From the NCBI GenBank assembly GCA_938021675.1, contig CALIFY010000031.1, positions 1-60,239 on the forward strand: a stretch of DNA of 60,239 nucleotides, given 5' to 3'. Both the position numbers and the translations under genes were made by a program. Origin of the DNA: an uncultured Acidimicrobiales bacterium (GTDB lineage: Bacteria > Actinomycetota > Acidimicrobiia > Acidimicrobiales > SZUA-35). The notes beneath the pieces are model-generated. The model made no database searches and was not told where the DNA came from. It saw nothing but the letters and a program-made list of their open reading frames with translations. The first letter of the stretch is position 1, and each line of letters starts with the position of its first letter. Below are positions 36,913 through 44,613 of this stretch, piece by piece.

Positions 36913-37967
36913 CGGTTCGGTCGGTGACGGCCGGCGGTACCGCCTCCAACAACATCATCGCCTCGATACAGCACGACGGCCTGCCCGGGCGCCACCCGGC
37001 GTTGCGGGTCAAGCCAGCGGAGCTGATCTTCATCGCCGCCGACGACCAACGCCGCCGGTTGCGGCCGACCGTGGGCCGAGCACTGCACCAAAAATTCACC
37101 GGGCAACGGCTCGTGCGACCAAGCAAGATCATCGATCGTTTGGTGATCGACGAGAAGCTCCTCTTGATGACCGACGGTCACCGTCGCTCCGCCGTGGTCG
37201 ATGTCGACCACGTACCTCCGTTCGGCATCACCACCGAGATCCAAACCCTTTCGCTGGCCGTAGGTGACGAGCTCGATCGAATCCACCGAGCCGACCTCAC
37301 GGCCATCACCGTCGACGACCCGAGCCGCCCGCAATGGGATCCGATCACCGAGAAATACTTGCCGGCCTCCTTGGGAGTGGATGAAGCACACATCTTGGCT
37401 GTCCGGTTTGTTTGCGGTGCGCAGACCGAGCTCACCGGCGAGACGACGGACATCGTCTTTGGCAAGATCGCCGACCGGGAACGACAGCCGAGCGAGCTGG
37501 GTCTGATCGAGCATGTGCAACACGTAGGACTGATCCTTGGCCGCATCAGCGCCCCGAGCGATACGACGGATTCCATGATCGTCGGTTGAGATTCTGGCGT
37601 GGTGACCGGTGGCGATACGGTCGAAGCCGAGGGCGTCAGCGCGGCGGAAGAGTTTGTCGAACTTGATGTGTCGGTTACATTCGATGCAAGGATTCGGGGT
37701 CCGACCGCTTTGGTGGTCGGCGACATAGGGGTCGACGACGAACCGGTCGAACTCATCGCCAAAGTTGAACACGTGATGATCGATGCCGAGCTGTTGGGCC
37801 ACCCGTCGGGCGTCGTCGACATCGGACACCGAGCAACACCCGGAGTCGCTCTCCCCTCCCCACAATTTGAGGGTCACGCCGACGACGGTATGCCCTCGAT
37901 CGACGAGGAGCGCGGCGGCGACCGAGGAGTCGACACCGCCGGACATCGCAACCAAAATCTCTGCCAT
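36909..37967 (-). CDS. mnmA: tRNA-specific 2-thiouridylase MnmA
   Basis: From the ATG at 37967 the protein has 352 residues. The PP-loop VAMSGGVDSSVAAALLVDRG binds ATP. The two catalytic Cys are in RTPNPCIECNRHIKF and DVCFIHSQG, and GCCSVSDVDDARRVA is typical. MnmA installs the sulfur of s2U34 on tRNA-Lys, Glu and Gln. It lies four bases downstream of the cysteine desulfurase gene that would supply the persulfide, a direct functional pairing. Confidence 0.97.
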   Translation of the reverse strand: MAEILVAMSGGVDSSVAAALLVDRGHTVVGVTLKLWGGESDSGCCSVSDVDDARRVAQQLGIDHHVFNFGDEFDRFVVDPYVADHQSGRTPNPCIECNRHIKFDKLFRRADALGFDRIATGHHARISTDDHGIRRIARGADAAKDQSYVLHMLDQTQLARLSFPVGDLAKDDVRRLAGELGLRTANKPDSQDVCFIHSQGGRQVFLGDRIPLRAARVVDGDGREVGSVDSIELVTYGQRKGLDLGGDAERRYVVDIDHGGATVTVGHQEELLVDHQTIDDLAWSHEPLPGEFLVQCSAHGRPQPAALVVGGDEDQLRWLDPQRRVAPGQAVVLYRGDDVVGGGTAGRHRPNR

Positions 37968-37971
37968 CAGG

Positions 37972-39108
37972 TCAGCCTCTCGCTCGTAGCCGCGCAACAG
38001 CCGGCGGGACCGCAGCCAGCGCAGCGTCGACATCATCATCGGTCGATGCGTAGCCGAGTGACAATCGGAGTGAGCCGAACGCCAGCGCCCGATCGAAACC
38101 CATCGCCGAAAGCACGTGGCTCGGCTCCATCGCCCCACTCGAACACGACGACGCGGCCGACGCCATGACGTCGTGCTTTTCCAACAAGAAGAGCAGCGCT
38201 TCGCTCTCGATGCCCTCGAAACAAAGGTGGCACATGTTTGCCGTCTTTATCGAGCGGTCGGTGCTTACCACCCCCGTCTCGATCACCCCATCCACCGCAG
38301 CTCGGATGCCGTCGGCCAGCCGATCCCGTCGAGCCGCTACGGCGGGAACCCGAATCGGGCGTTCCGCCACCGTTTCAGCGGCGGCAACGGCCATGGCCGC
38401 GATGCCGGCGACGTTGTGGGTCCCACCCCGCCGGCCTCGTTCTTGACCACCACCATGGAGCAGCGGACGGAGCTGACTGGCCCGATCCCGAACCACCAGC
38501 GCACCGACTCCTTTGGGGCCGCCAAACTTGTGAGCGCTGACCGAGATCAGGTCGACGTCGGCCAGAACCTCAGCAAGGTCAAGCCAGCAAAGGGCCTGAA
38601 CGGCGTCGGTGTGAATCAAGGCCTGGGGCGCTCGTTCTCGGGTGAGGGCCACCACCTCATCGATGGGTTGCACGATCCCGGTCTCGTTGTTGACCGCCAT
38701 GACCGAGACGACGGCCACTCGATCGTCGAGGGCGTCGGCCAGGCGATCGAGATCGATCCGTCCGTCGGGGCCAACCGCTACCACCCGCCCACCGTGATAT
38801 TCGACCGGATCGAGGATGGCGTGATGCTCTATGGCCGAACACACCGCAACACCACCGGATTCGACCGCGCCGCGGATCGCGAGGTTGTCGGCCTCTGTGC
38901 CGCCCGACGTGAACACGATGTGGCCCGGCGTCGACCCGAGAACGTCGGCCATGGTCTCCCGGGCCTCATCGATAACCCGGTTCGCTGACCGGGCCATCCG
39001 ATGGGCACCCGACGGATTTCCGTAGCCGTCGACGAGAAGCGGCACCATAACCTCAAGCGCGCCAGGGCGGATCGCCGTGGTCGCCGCGTTGTCGAGGTAG
39101 TGGGTCAC
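37972..39108 (-). CDS. iscS: Cysteine desulfurase (IscS/NifS family)
   Basis: The product is 378 residues from a GTG. The N-terminal YLDNAATTAIRPG, TSGGTEADNLAI, PLP Lys in SVSAHKFGGPKGVGALV and the active-site Cys loop ASSCSSGAMEPSHVL are present. The enzyme removes sulfur from cysteine to give an enzyme persulfide. The short gap to mnmA indicates a role in tRNA 2-thiolation, and Fe-S cluster assembly may also be served (a NifU-C protein is at 41055). Confidence 0.95.
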   Translation of the reverse strand: MTHYLDNAATTAIRPGALEVMVPLLVDGYGNPSGAHRMARSANRVIDEARETMADVLGSTPGHIVFTSGGTEADNLAIRGAVESGGVAVCSAIEHHAILDPVEYHGGRVVAVGPDGRIDLDRLADALDDRVAVVSVMAVNNETGIVQPIDEVVALTRERAPQALIHTDAVQALCWLDLAEVLADVDLISVSAHKFGGPKGVGALVVRDRASQLRPLLHGGGQERGRRGGTHNVAGIAAMAVAAAETVAERPIRVPAVAARRDRLADGIRAAVDGVIETGVVSTDRSIKTANMCHLCFEGIESEALLFLLEKHDVMASAASSCSSGAMEPSHVLSAMGFDRALAFGSLRLSLGYASTDDDVDAALAAVPPAVARLRARG

Positions 39109-39125
39109 CTGACCAGGCTAGCGAC

Positions 39126-39461
39126 TTACCGACCAGGCGCCGGGCGGTGCAGCACCGCGTTGACGGCAACGACGATCACATGATCATCGCCATCGAGGCG
39201 AGCCTCGCCGTCGACGATCAGACTGTGCCCATCGTCGTCGACCGAGGGCCACAGCACCGTCACCGCCGGTCGTCTCTCACAATTCGACCGGCTGGTTCGT
39301 CCCGCCTTGGCCCGCAGCTGAACTTGACCATCGGCGGCTGCCACCTCAAACGCCAGGTGGGCGGCGTGCGGACGGCTGTCGACCACCGAGGTAAGAAGAA
39401 ACCCGGGTCCTCTAGCCAGAATCTCCGACGGCAGCTCGGCAACCTCAACTCGGACGCTCAT
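39126..39461 (-). CDS. Small FMN-binding split-barrel (pyridoxamine phosphate oxidase-like) protein
   Basis: I chose the ATG at 39461, preceded by AGAGGAACGAGC; 111 residues. The pattern FLLTSVVDSRPHAAHLAFEV, RAKAGRTSRSNCERRPAVTV and DGEARLDGDDHVIVVAVNAV fits the PPOX/F420-dependent split-barrel fold (short single-domain type). These bind FMN, F420 or heme. The function is unknown. It is 17 bases upstream of iscS on the same strand and so first in the iscS-mnmA-sua5 operon. Confidence 0.72.
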   Translation of the reverse strand: MSVRVEVAELPSEILARGPGFLLTSVVDSRPHAAHLAFEVAAADGQVQLRAKAGRTSRSNCERRPAVTVLWPSVDDDGHSLIVDGEARLDGDDHVIVVAVNAVLHRPAPGR

Positions 39462-39579
39462 GCTCGTTCCTCTCATCGCACAACCGGCGGCGGTAGATCG
39501 CTATTCGCCGGCCCATCGGCTGCATACTACTTCCCTGACCTCTCCCTCTCCGATCGATAGCGACCGCACCAAAGCATCC

Positions 39580-40359
39580 GTGGACCAAGACGAGCAGACC
39601 GATCGCATAGACCTGCACCGGGCCGACGCATACGGCCGCTCCTTTACCGACGTGTACGACCGTTGGTACGACGGTGTGACCGATGCCGATGCCACCGCTC
39701 GCTTCGTCGCCGACCGGTGTGGCCGTGGGCCGATAGTCGAACTCGGCGTCGGGAGCGGCCGATTGGCCGTTCCGCTTGTCGAGGCCGGTGTCGAGGTAGT
39801 CGGACTCGACGCATCGCCGACGATGCTGGCCCGCTGTCCCCCGACGGTGGCCGGATCAAGCGGTTCGCCACCGATTCACCGCGTCCTTGCCGACATGCGG
39901 GCGTTGCCACTTCGGGGACCGCTGCCCGGTGTACTCATCGCCTTCAACACGCTCTTCAACCTCGCTGACGAGCACGCCCAACGTCAACTGCTGGCCGAGG
40001 TGACGGGCATACTGGCACCCGATGGTGTCGTCATCATCGAAGCGCTCGATGGCACCGTATTGGCCGACGAGTCGAGCCAGGTGCCATCGATCGGGGTTCG
40101 TGACCGGACACACGACCAGCTGGTGGTCACCGCAACGACGGTCGACACCACAACCCAGACCATGCTCGGTCAGCACCTTGAGATCGATGACACCGGGATC
40201 ACCGCCCGCCCGTGGCTTCTCCGTTGGCTAACACCAAATCAGCTCGACGAACTAGCCACCGACGCCGGCTTGGTGTTGGCCGAACGGTTCGGGGATTGGG
40301 ATCGTCGAGCATTCGACAAAACATGCGATGTCCACGTATCCGTCTACGTCGCCCGATAG
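39580..40359 (+). CDS. Class I SAM-dependent methyltransferase
   Basis: I chose the GTG at 39580 (259 residues), because the frame further upstream overlaps the divergent split-barrel gene and reads as non-protein. The Rossmann motif I IVELGVGSGRLAVPLVEAG, the acidic end of strand 2 GLDASPTMLARC and ADMRALPL are clear. The N-terminal YGRSFTDVYDRWYDGVTDA is typical of methyltransferases acting on small molecules. Substrate unknown. It is monocistronic, ending before a strong hairpin at 40445-40470. Confidence 0.85.
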   Translation: MDQDEQTDRIDLHRADAYGRSFTDVYDRWYDGVTDADATARFVADRCGRGPIVELGVGSGRLAVPLVEAGVEVVGLDASPTMLARCPPTVAGSSGSPPIHRVLADMRALPLRGPLPGVLIAFNTLFNLADEHAQRQLLAEVTGILAPDGVVIIEALDGTVLADESSQVPSIGVRDRTHDQLVVTATTVDTTTQTMLGQHLEIDDTGITARPWLLRWLTPNQLDELATDAGLVLAERFGDWDRRAFDKTCDVHVSVYVAR

Positions 40360-40444
40360 CCCCAGCAGCCAACGCGCTCCACGGCCAGCGACACCGAGCG
40401 AACCTAATGGTTCAACACGCACCGCGTTGGGTAAAGTCTTCGTT

Positions 40445-40470
40445 GGCCGGATCCGGGCGAGGATCCGGCC
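40445..40470 (+). terminator. Perfect 10-bp stem hairpin after the methyltransferase gene
   Basis: GGCCGGATCC, six-base loop GGGCGA, GGATCCGGCC, followed by TTGTCT. The stem is perfect and GC-rich, so it is a good terminator or 3' stabiliser for the methyltransferase message. It could also lie in the mscL leader if the promoter is upstream. A poly-U tract is short, as usual in high-GC actinobacteria. Confidence 0.6.
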
Positions 40471-40478
40471 TTGTCTGA

Positions 40479-40496
40479 GGTGCCCAGGGCGGCACC
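40479..40496 (+). promoter_or_regulatory. Second hairpin in the mscL leader, just before its ribosome binding site
   Basis: GGTGCC, six-base loop CAGGGC, GGCACC, ending about four bases before AAGGAG of mscL. It could influence translation initiation. Context does not match a known riboswitch class. Confidence 0.4.
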
Positions 40497-40511
40497 CAAA
40501 AGGAGATACTA

Positions 40512-40922
40512 GTGATACAAGAGTTCAAGGATTTCATCAACAAAGGAAACGTGTTCGAGGCGGCGGTCGGACTCATCATGGCCCTGGCCTTCCAGCCGGT
40601 CGTGCAGGGTTTGGTCGACAACATCATCATGCCGATCGTTGCCCGCATCTTCGGTCAGCCAGACTTCTCAAGCATCCGGATCGGCCTCGGCGGGTCACAA
40701 GAGGTGACATTGGATGATGGGTCGGTCGTTTTCCAGGAACCGACGATCGAGATCGGCACCTGGATCACCACGGTGATCAGCTTTGTCCTGCTGGCAATCG
40801 TGATCTTCTTCATGGTCAAGGCTTACAACCGGGCCACGAACAAGGTCGAAGAGGCCGGTGGTCCAAGTGAGGTCGATCTCCTCACTGAAATCAGGGACAA
40901 CCTGCAGGCACAGCGTCGATAG
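40512..40922 (+). CDS. mscL: Large-conductance mechanosensitive channel MscL
   Basis: The product is 136 residues from a GTG preceded by AAGGAG. The N-terminal FKDFINKGNVFEAAVGLIMA and the first helix are characteristic, as is the second helix (TTVISFVLLAIVIFFMVKAY) and the C-terminal coiled coil (VDLLTEIRDNLQAQRR). MscL is a homopentameric channel that opens under membrane tension to release solutes on osmotic downshock. The stop codon lies inside a 17-bp tandem duplication. Confidence 0.96.
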   Translation: MIQEFKDFINKGNVFEAAVGLIMALAFQPVVQGLVDNIIMPIVARIFGQPDFSSIRIGLGGSQEVTLDDGSVVFQEPTIEIGTWITTVISFVLLAIVIFFMVKAYNRATNKVEEAGGPSEVDLLTEIRDNLQAQRR

Positions 40923-40950
40923 CCGAGTGATGGCGATAGCCGAATGATGT
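40917..40950 (+). repeat. 17-bp tandem duplication containing the mscL stop codon
   Basis: CGATAGCCGAGTGATGG (40917-40933) and CGATAGCCGAATGATGT (40934-40950) match at 15 of 17 positions. The first copy includes the TAG stop. Because 17 is not a multiple of three, the copies place stops in all three frames. Confidence 0.88.
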
Positions 40951-40982
40951 TGGAGGCGGGCCGGCAACGGTCCGCCCCCGGC

Positions 40983-41014
40983 GCGTTTCACCATCGATGC
41001 GTTTCACCATCGAT
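40983..41014 (+). repeat. 16-bp exact tandem duplication between mscL and the NifU-C gene
   Basis: GCGTTTCACCATCGAT occurs twice head to tail (40983-40998, 40999-41014) with no difference. It lies in the 132-base convergent gap. Confidence 0.92.
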
Positions 41015-41054
41015 GAGAACGTGGCACGCCGTCGGTTGCAGCGGCAAACCCCGG

Positions 41055-41426
41055 CTACAACGAGACCGCGGTGCCGTCGTCGGCGCCAACCAGGGTCTCA
41101 CCAACGTGGCGAACCTCGGTCACACCCGGGACCCGTTGCTTCAGAATACGCTCCAAACCCTCCTTGAGGGTCTGGGTTGAGGCCGGGCATGAGACGCAGG
41201 CACCGACGAGTTCGACCGATACCACCCCGCTGTCTTCTTCGACTCCGCGGAGGAAAATGTCGCCCTGGTCGGCTTGAACAGCCGGCCGAATGACCTTAAC
41301 CACGTTGGCGACCGCGTCATACATGTCACCCCCGGAGGTGTCCGTCTTGGTGTCGCCTCCGGTCGTACCAGCTGGCGATTCGATCGAATCGGAGTCGGTA
41401 GCAGCGATTGGTGAGTTGTCGGGCAT
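41055..41426 (-). CDS. NifU C-terminal-domain protein (Fe-S scaffold/carrier)
   Basis: The product is 123 residues from the ATG at 41426 (a GTG at 41435 is possible). After a Ser/Thr/Asp-rich N-terminus of about 35 residues, the NifU-C domain contains VANVVKVIRPAVQADQGDIF and the Cys pair in VGACVSCPASTQTLKEGLE that holds a cluster. Such proteins (NfuA type) deliver [4Fe-4S] or [2Fe-2S] clusters to apo-enzymes. The cysteine desulfurase at 37972 could be its sulfur source. Confidence 0.92.
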   Translation of the reverse strand: MPDNSPIAATDSDSIESPAGTTGGDTKTDTSGGDMYDAVANVVKVIRPAVQADQGDIFLRGVEEDSGVVSVELVGACVSCPASTQTLKEGLERILKQRVPGVTEVRHVGETLVGADDGTAVSL

Positions 41427-41459
41427 GGTCTCCACGCTATCGGCCTACGCTTTGTACAT

Positions 41460-41666
41460 ATGAAACCGTCGTGGGCGGCCCAAACATTCCAGGGGCCACG
41501 GGTTCACGTCCTGGCCCACCAAGGCGGATGGGATGAGATCCTGCTCGTCGTTGGGCCATTGGTCATCGTCGGCCTCCTTTTGTGGATGGCAAACAGGCGG
41601 GTAGCGGCCCAGCTGGATGCGTCCGGCAAGGCCGGGGAACGGTCGGCCGACTCGCCCGACCGCTGA
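41460..41666 (+). CDS. 68-residue single-helix membrane microprotein translationally coupled to an MFS gene
   Basis: The ORF is MKPSWAAQ... with one membrane helix (ILLVVGPLVIVGLLLWMA) followed by a basic then polar C-terminus. Its TGA shares bases with the ATG of the MFS gene (TGATG at 41664), a strong sign of real translation and coupling. No family recognised. It could be a transporter accessory subunit. Its ATG is 33 bases from the divergent NifU-C start. Confidence 0.68.
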   Translation: MKPSWAAQTFQGPRVHVLAHQGGWDEILLVVGPLVIVGLLLWMANRRVAAQLDASGKAGERSADSPDR

Positions 41667-43216
41667 TGGCGACGATCGACCGAACACGCCTGGTCGGCGA
41701 GGAAGAACTCGACCAGCTCCGCACCGAACGCCGTGACCTGCTCGTCGAAGCGGCGGACGGGCCGGACAGTTGGATCAGTACCGATGGCCCGTTCAAGGCG
41801 TATCGTCGCCGACTCACCGTTGAGCCGGTCGTAACGGCGGGCAACGGCTCAAGCCCCCAGTACCGGGTCAACGAGCGGACCGAGTACAAGCTCGATCTGC
41901 CGCTTTGGTGGCCATACCTTTGGCCGCTGATGCGGTACGGCCTGGCCCAAACCGACCGAACGCCACGCCGGCGGTTCTGGTGGCCAAAAGACGTCGTTTC
42001 GACCGAGACCACCCGGATGATCGCCTTCTTGGGAACCATCGGCACCATGGCCGGATACATGGGGGTACTCATCGGGCAGACGATCACCTTCGCCTCCGAG
42101 GACTTCGGGGTCGCCGACGACGTCCAGGCGAACACGCTGGCCCTGGTACGCGTCGGTGTACTGCTCCCCGCCGGTGTCCTGTGGTGGGCCGACAGGCGAG
42201 GCCGACGACCGCTGATCCTCGCCTTCACCTTCGCCGCCATCGTGTTCACCGCCCTCGGGGCGATCGCTCCCAGCATGTTTGCACTCGGTGCCTCTCAGGC
42301 CGTGGCCCGGGGGCTCACCACCGGGTTGTTCACCTTGATCACGCTGGCCTCCACCGAACAAGTTCCGGCCGGCGCCCGCGCCCTCAGCATCAGCTTCATG
42401 ACGCTCACCGCAGGCTTCGGGGCCGCCCTGGTCATCTGGGTTCTCCCCATCGCCGACCGTTTCGACGGGGCCTGGCGCACGGTGTATCTCGTACCGCTTC
42501 TCTTCATCCCACTGTTGTGGTGGATCAGCCGCAACCTGCCGGAGACCCGTCGCTTCACGATGGCCGACTCCCACCGGTCGCCTGGTGTCATCAACTGGTA
42601 CCGGTTCGCGTTGATCGGCGGTGCGGCGTTCGTCGGCGCGTTGTTCCTCTCGCCCGCTTCCCAGTTACGGAACGAGTTTCTCCGAGATGAGCAGGGCTTC
42701 TCGGCCACCGACATCTCGCTGTTTCAGCTTTCGGTGTCGATTCCGGCGACGGTGGCGATCCCCGTGGCGGGAGTTCTGGCCGATCGATTCGGTCGCCGCT
42801 GGCTTGGAGCCATCGCCATGGGGGGTAGCGCGGTGATGTCGGCCTTGTCGTACCAGTCGGACGGGTGGCGGTTGTGGGTCGCCGCCTGCTTGTCGGTGAC
42901 GTTGGCGTCGGCCGCCGTCCCGGCGCTGCGGGGCTACCAGACCGAGCTCTTCCCAACCAGGGCCCGAGGCAGGGTCGGAGGCCTTATCGACCTGCTGGTG
43001 GTGTTGGGCAGTGTCATAGGTTTCGTGGTGGTCGGCCAGTTGTCGGTTCGATGGGGCGATCTCGGCGACGCCATCTCCTCGATGGCATGGGCGCCGCTGC
43101 TCGTCGCCGGTCTGGTGTTGCTCGCCTTCCCCGAAACGGCGAATCGAGAGCTTGAGGAGTTCAATCCCGGTGACCCGACCCTGGGGGACCGATCACGGCA
43201 GGTCAAAGACCCCTGA
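41666..43216 (+). CDS. Major facilitator superfamily transporter
   Basis: I chose the ATG at 41666 (516 residues), coupled to the upstream microprotein. A cytosolic N-terminus of about 115 residues, long for the family, precedes 12 membrane segments. MFS loop motifs are visible: WWADRRGRRPLIL between helices 2 and 3, ADRFGRRWLGA in the second half, LFPTRARGRVGGL before a late helix. The motifs resemble the sugar-porter/metabolite:H+ branch. The substrate is unknown. The 3' end overlaps the convergent hydrolase gene by 14 bases. Confidence 0.9.
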   Translation: MATIDRTRLVGEEELDQLRTERRDLLVEAADGPDSWISTDGPFKAYRRRLTVEPVVTAGNGSSPQYRVNERTEYKLDLPLWWPYLWPLMRYGLAQTDRTPRRRFWWPKDVVSTETTRMIAFLGTIGTMAGYMGVLIGQTITFASEDFGVADDVQANTLALVRVGVLLPAGVLWWADRRGRRPLILAFTFAAIVFTALGAIAPSMFALGASQAVARGLTTGLFTLITLASTEQVPAGARALSISFMTLTAGFGAALVIWVLPIADRFDGAWRTVYLVPLLFIPLLWWISRNLPETRRFTMADSHRSPGVINWYRFALIGGAAFVGALFLSPASQLRNEFLRDEQGFSATDISLFQLSVSIPATVAIPVAGVLADRFGRRWLGAIAMGGSAVMSALSYQSDGWRLWVAACLSVTLASAAVPALRGYQTELFPTRARGRVGGLIDLLVVLGSVIGFVVVGQLSVRWGDLGDAISSMAWAPLLVAGLVLLAFPETANRELEEFNPGDPTLGDRSRQVKDP

Positions 43217-43793
43217 GCCAGCTGTCGACGAGGTCGACGATTTGTGGGTCGAGGCCGGCCGGTGGGTCATGGTTGGCCTCGAACCAATGCTCGGTCAGCG
43301 GCCCGGCGATCGACGGGAGGTGTTCGGCGAACTCGTCCGGGGAGCCAAACGGATCACGACGGCCCTGGATCAACAGAACCGGACAATCGATCGCTTCGAA
43401 ATGGTCAACCCTGAGCTTGTCCGGTTTGGCCGGTGGGTGCAGGGGGTAGCTGAGCATGGCGAGGCCCGCCGGCTCGATCCGGCCCTCAGCCGCCGCCACC
43501 GATGCGGCACGACCCCCCATCGACCGCCCGCCGGCGACGATGCGATCGGCGGCAACCCCCCACGTACCGGCCGCTTCTTCTACCGCCTGTTCGACGGCAT
43601 CGACCAGTACGGGCATTCGGTCAGGAAACCGGCGACCCGGTCCCTTTGCTCGATACGGAAAGTTGATCCGTCCAACCGGGATGTCGAGCGAGTTCTCCAG
43701 TGCGACAAACAGACGGTGGTCACGGTCGCCGCCGGCGCCGTGAAACAGTACCAGCCCGGCCGCCCCCGAACCGCTGGCCGACGTGCTGGTCAC
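43203..43793 (-). CDS. Alpha/beta hydrolase, dienelactone-hydrolase/KAT-like short form
   Basis: The product is 196 residues from a GTG. The N-terminal LVLFHGAGGDRDHRLF, nucleophile elbow GGRSMGGRAAS, a later GRRDPFGSPDEF (acid) and HWFEANHDPP (His region) fit the TEX30/KANL3 family of small alpha/beta hydrolases. The substrate is unknown. Its start overlaps the stop of the J-domain gene upstream (GTGA), so the two are coupled. Confidence 0.85.
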   Translation of the reverse strand: MTSTSASGSGAAGLVLFHGAGGDRDHRLFVALENSLDIPVGRINFPYRAKGPGRRFPDRMPVLVDAVEQAVEEAAGTWGVAADRIVAGGRSMGGRAASVAAAEGRIEPAGLAMLSYPLHPPAKPDKLRVDHFEAIDCPVLLIQGRRDPFGSPDEFAEHLPSIAGPLTEHWFEANHDPPAGLDPQIVDLVDSWLRGL

Positions 43794-44515
43794 GAGGCGA
43801 GCAGGATCCGACGGGCTTCCGTCAGCTCAGCGATGCGACCGGCCGCATCGGTACTCTGGCCGCCGTGGTCGGGGTGGGCGTCTCGAAGCAGCGACCGAAA
43901 CTTGCGTTGCACCACCCGCTTCGATGGGGCGTCGTCGTCGAGACCAAGGGTTTCCAACGCCCAGGCGACCGGGTCGTTCCAGGCCCGCAGGTCGGCAAGG
44001 TCGGCGGTTCGTCCTCCCATGACGAACGATATGAAGCCGGCATCGACCGGCCGTCCCCACACCAACGACGCCAAAATCGCTTCGAACACCGGCCCCCGGG
44101 CCGCCAGCGGGAGTGACGCCGCAGCGTAGATTGCTCCGAGGGCCAGCTGTACCGGTCGGCCGAGTTCGTCCTCGAAATCGAACGCCAGCGTGTCGCCTTC
44201 GGTAACCAACCGCTGAGGGCTTGTCGTCAGGCCAACCCGATCGACCTGGAAACGATGCCGGACCCGCGGCTGGACCACCTGTTGTCCGGCGGCCAACGTT
44301 TCGAGCACGGAGACGAGATCTTCCCGAAGTTCGGGCTCGACTCGGGGGGCGGTATGGGCCACGATGCCGGCCAGCAACACGCCACCGGCGCCCGGGGCCG
44401 GGTCGATCGGAAGGTTTCGGCTGCCAAGCGCCACCCGCCGAGTCGGGGCGATCGGGCGCGAGTGGCAGATTTCGATTTCGGCCACGATCACGTACCCCAC
44501 GGTATCGCAGCTCAC
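43790..44515 (-). CDS. Protein with C-terminal J domain (DnaJ-like), otherwise unknown
   Basis: The product is 241 residues from a GTG. The last ~55 residues form a J domain: VQRKFRSLLRDAHPDHGG with the HPD motif that stimulates DnaK ATPase. The first ~180 residues are of no recognised family and contain no membrane helix. J domain at the C-terminus is the reverse of classical DnaJ. It is coupled to an alpha/beta hydrolase gene, suggesting a dedicated chaperone link, an inference. Confidence 0.75.
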   Translation of the reverse strand: MSCDTVGYVIVAEIEICHSRPIAPTRRVALGSRNLPIDPAPGAGGVLLAGIVAHTAPRVEPELREDLVSVLETLAAGQQVVQPRVRHRFQVDRVGLTTSPQRLVTEGDTLAFDFEDELGRPVQLALGAIYAAASLPLAARGPVFEAILASLVWGRPVDAGFISFVMGGRTADLADLRAWNDPVAWALETLGLDDDAPSKRVVQRKFRSLLRDAHPDHGGQSTDAAGRIAELTEARRILLAS

Positions 44516-44613
44516 GCCAACGACGACTGATCGCAGCGGGGAGACGGGTCGGGAACACGCCCTCGACCGCCGGAACCGGTTTGTTCAGCCGCCACGCTCT
44601 ACCATGCACCGTG

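Noticed and set aside
40445-40496. Known riboswitch (for example ydaO or L-box type) before mscL
   Set aside because: Only two simple hairpins are visible, without the conserved core bases of any class I can recall.
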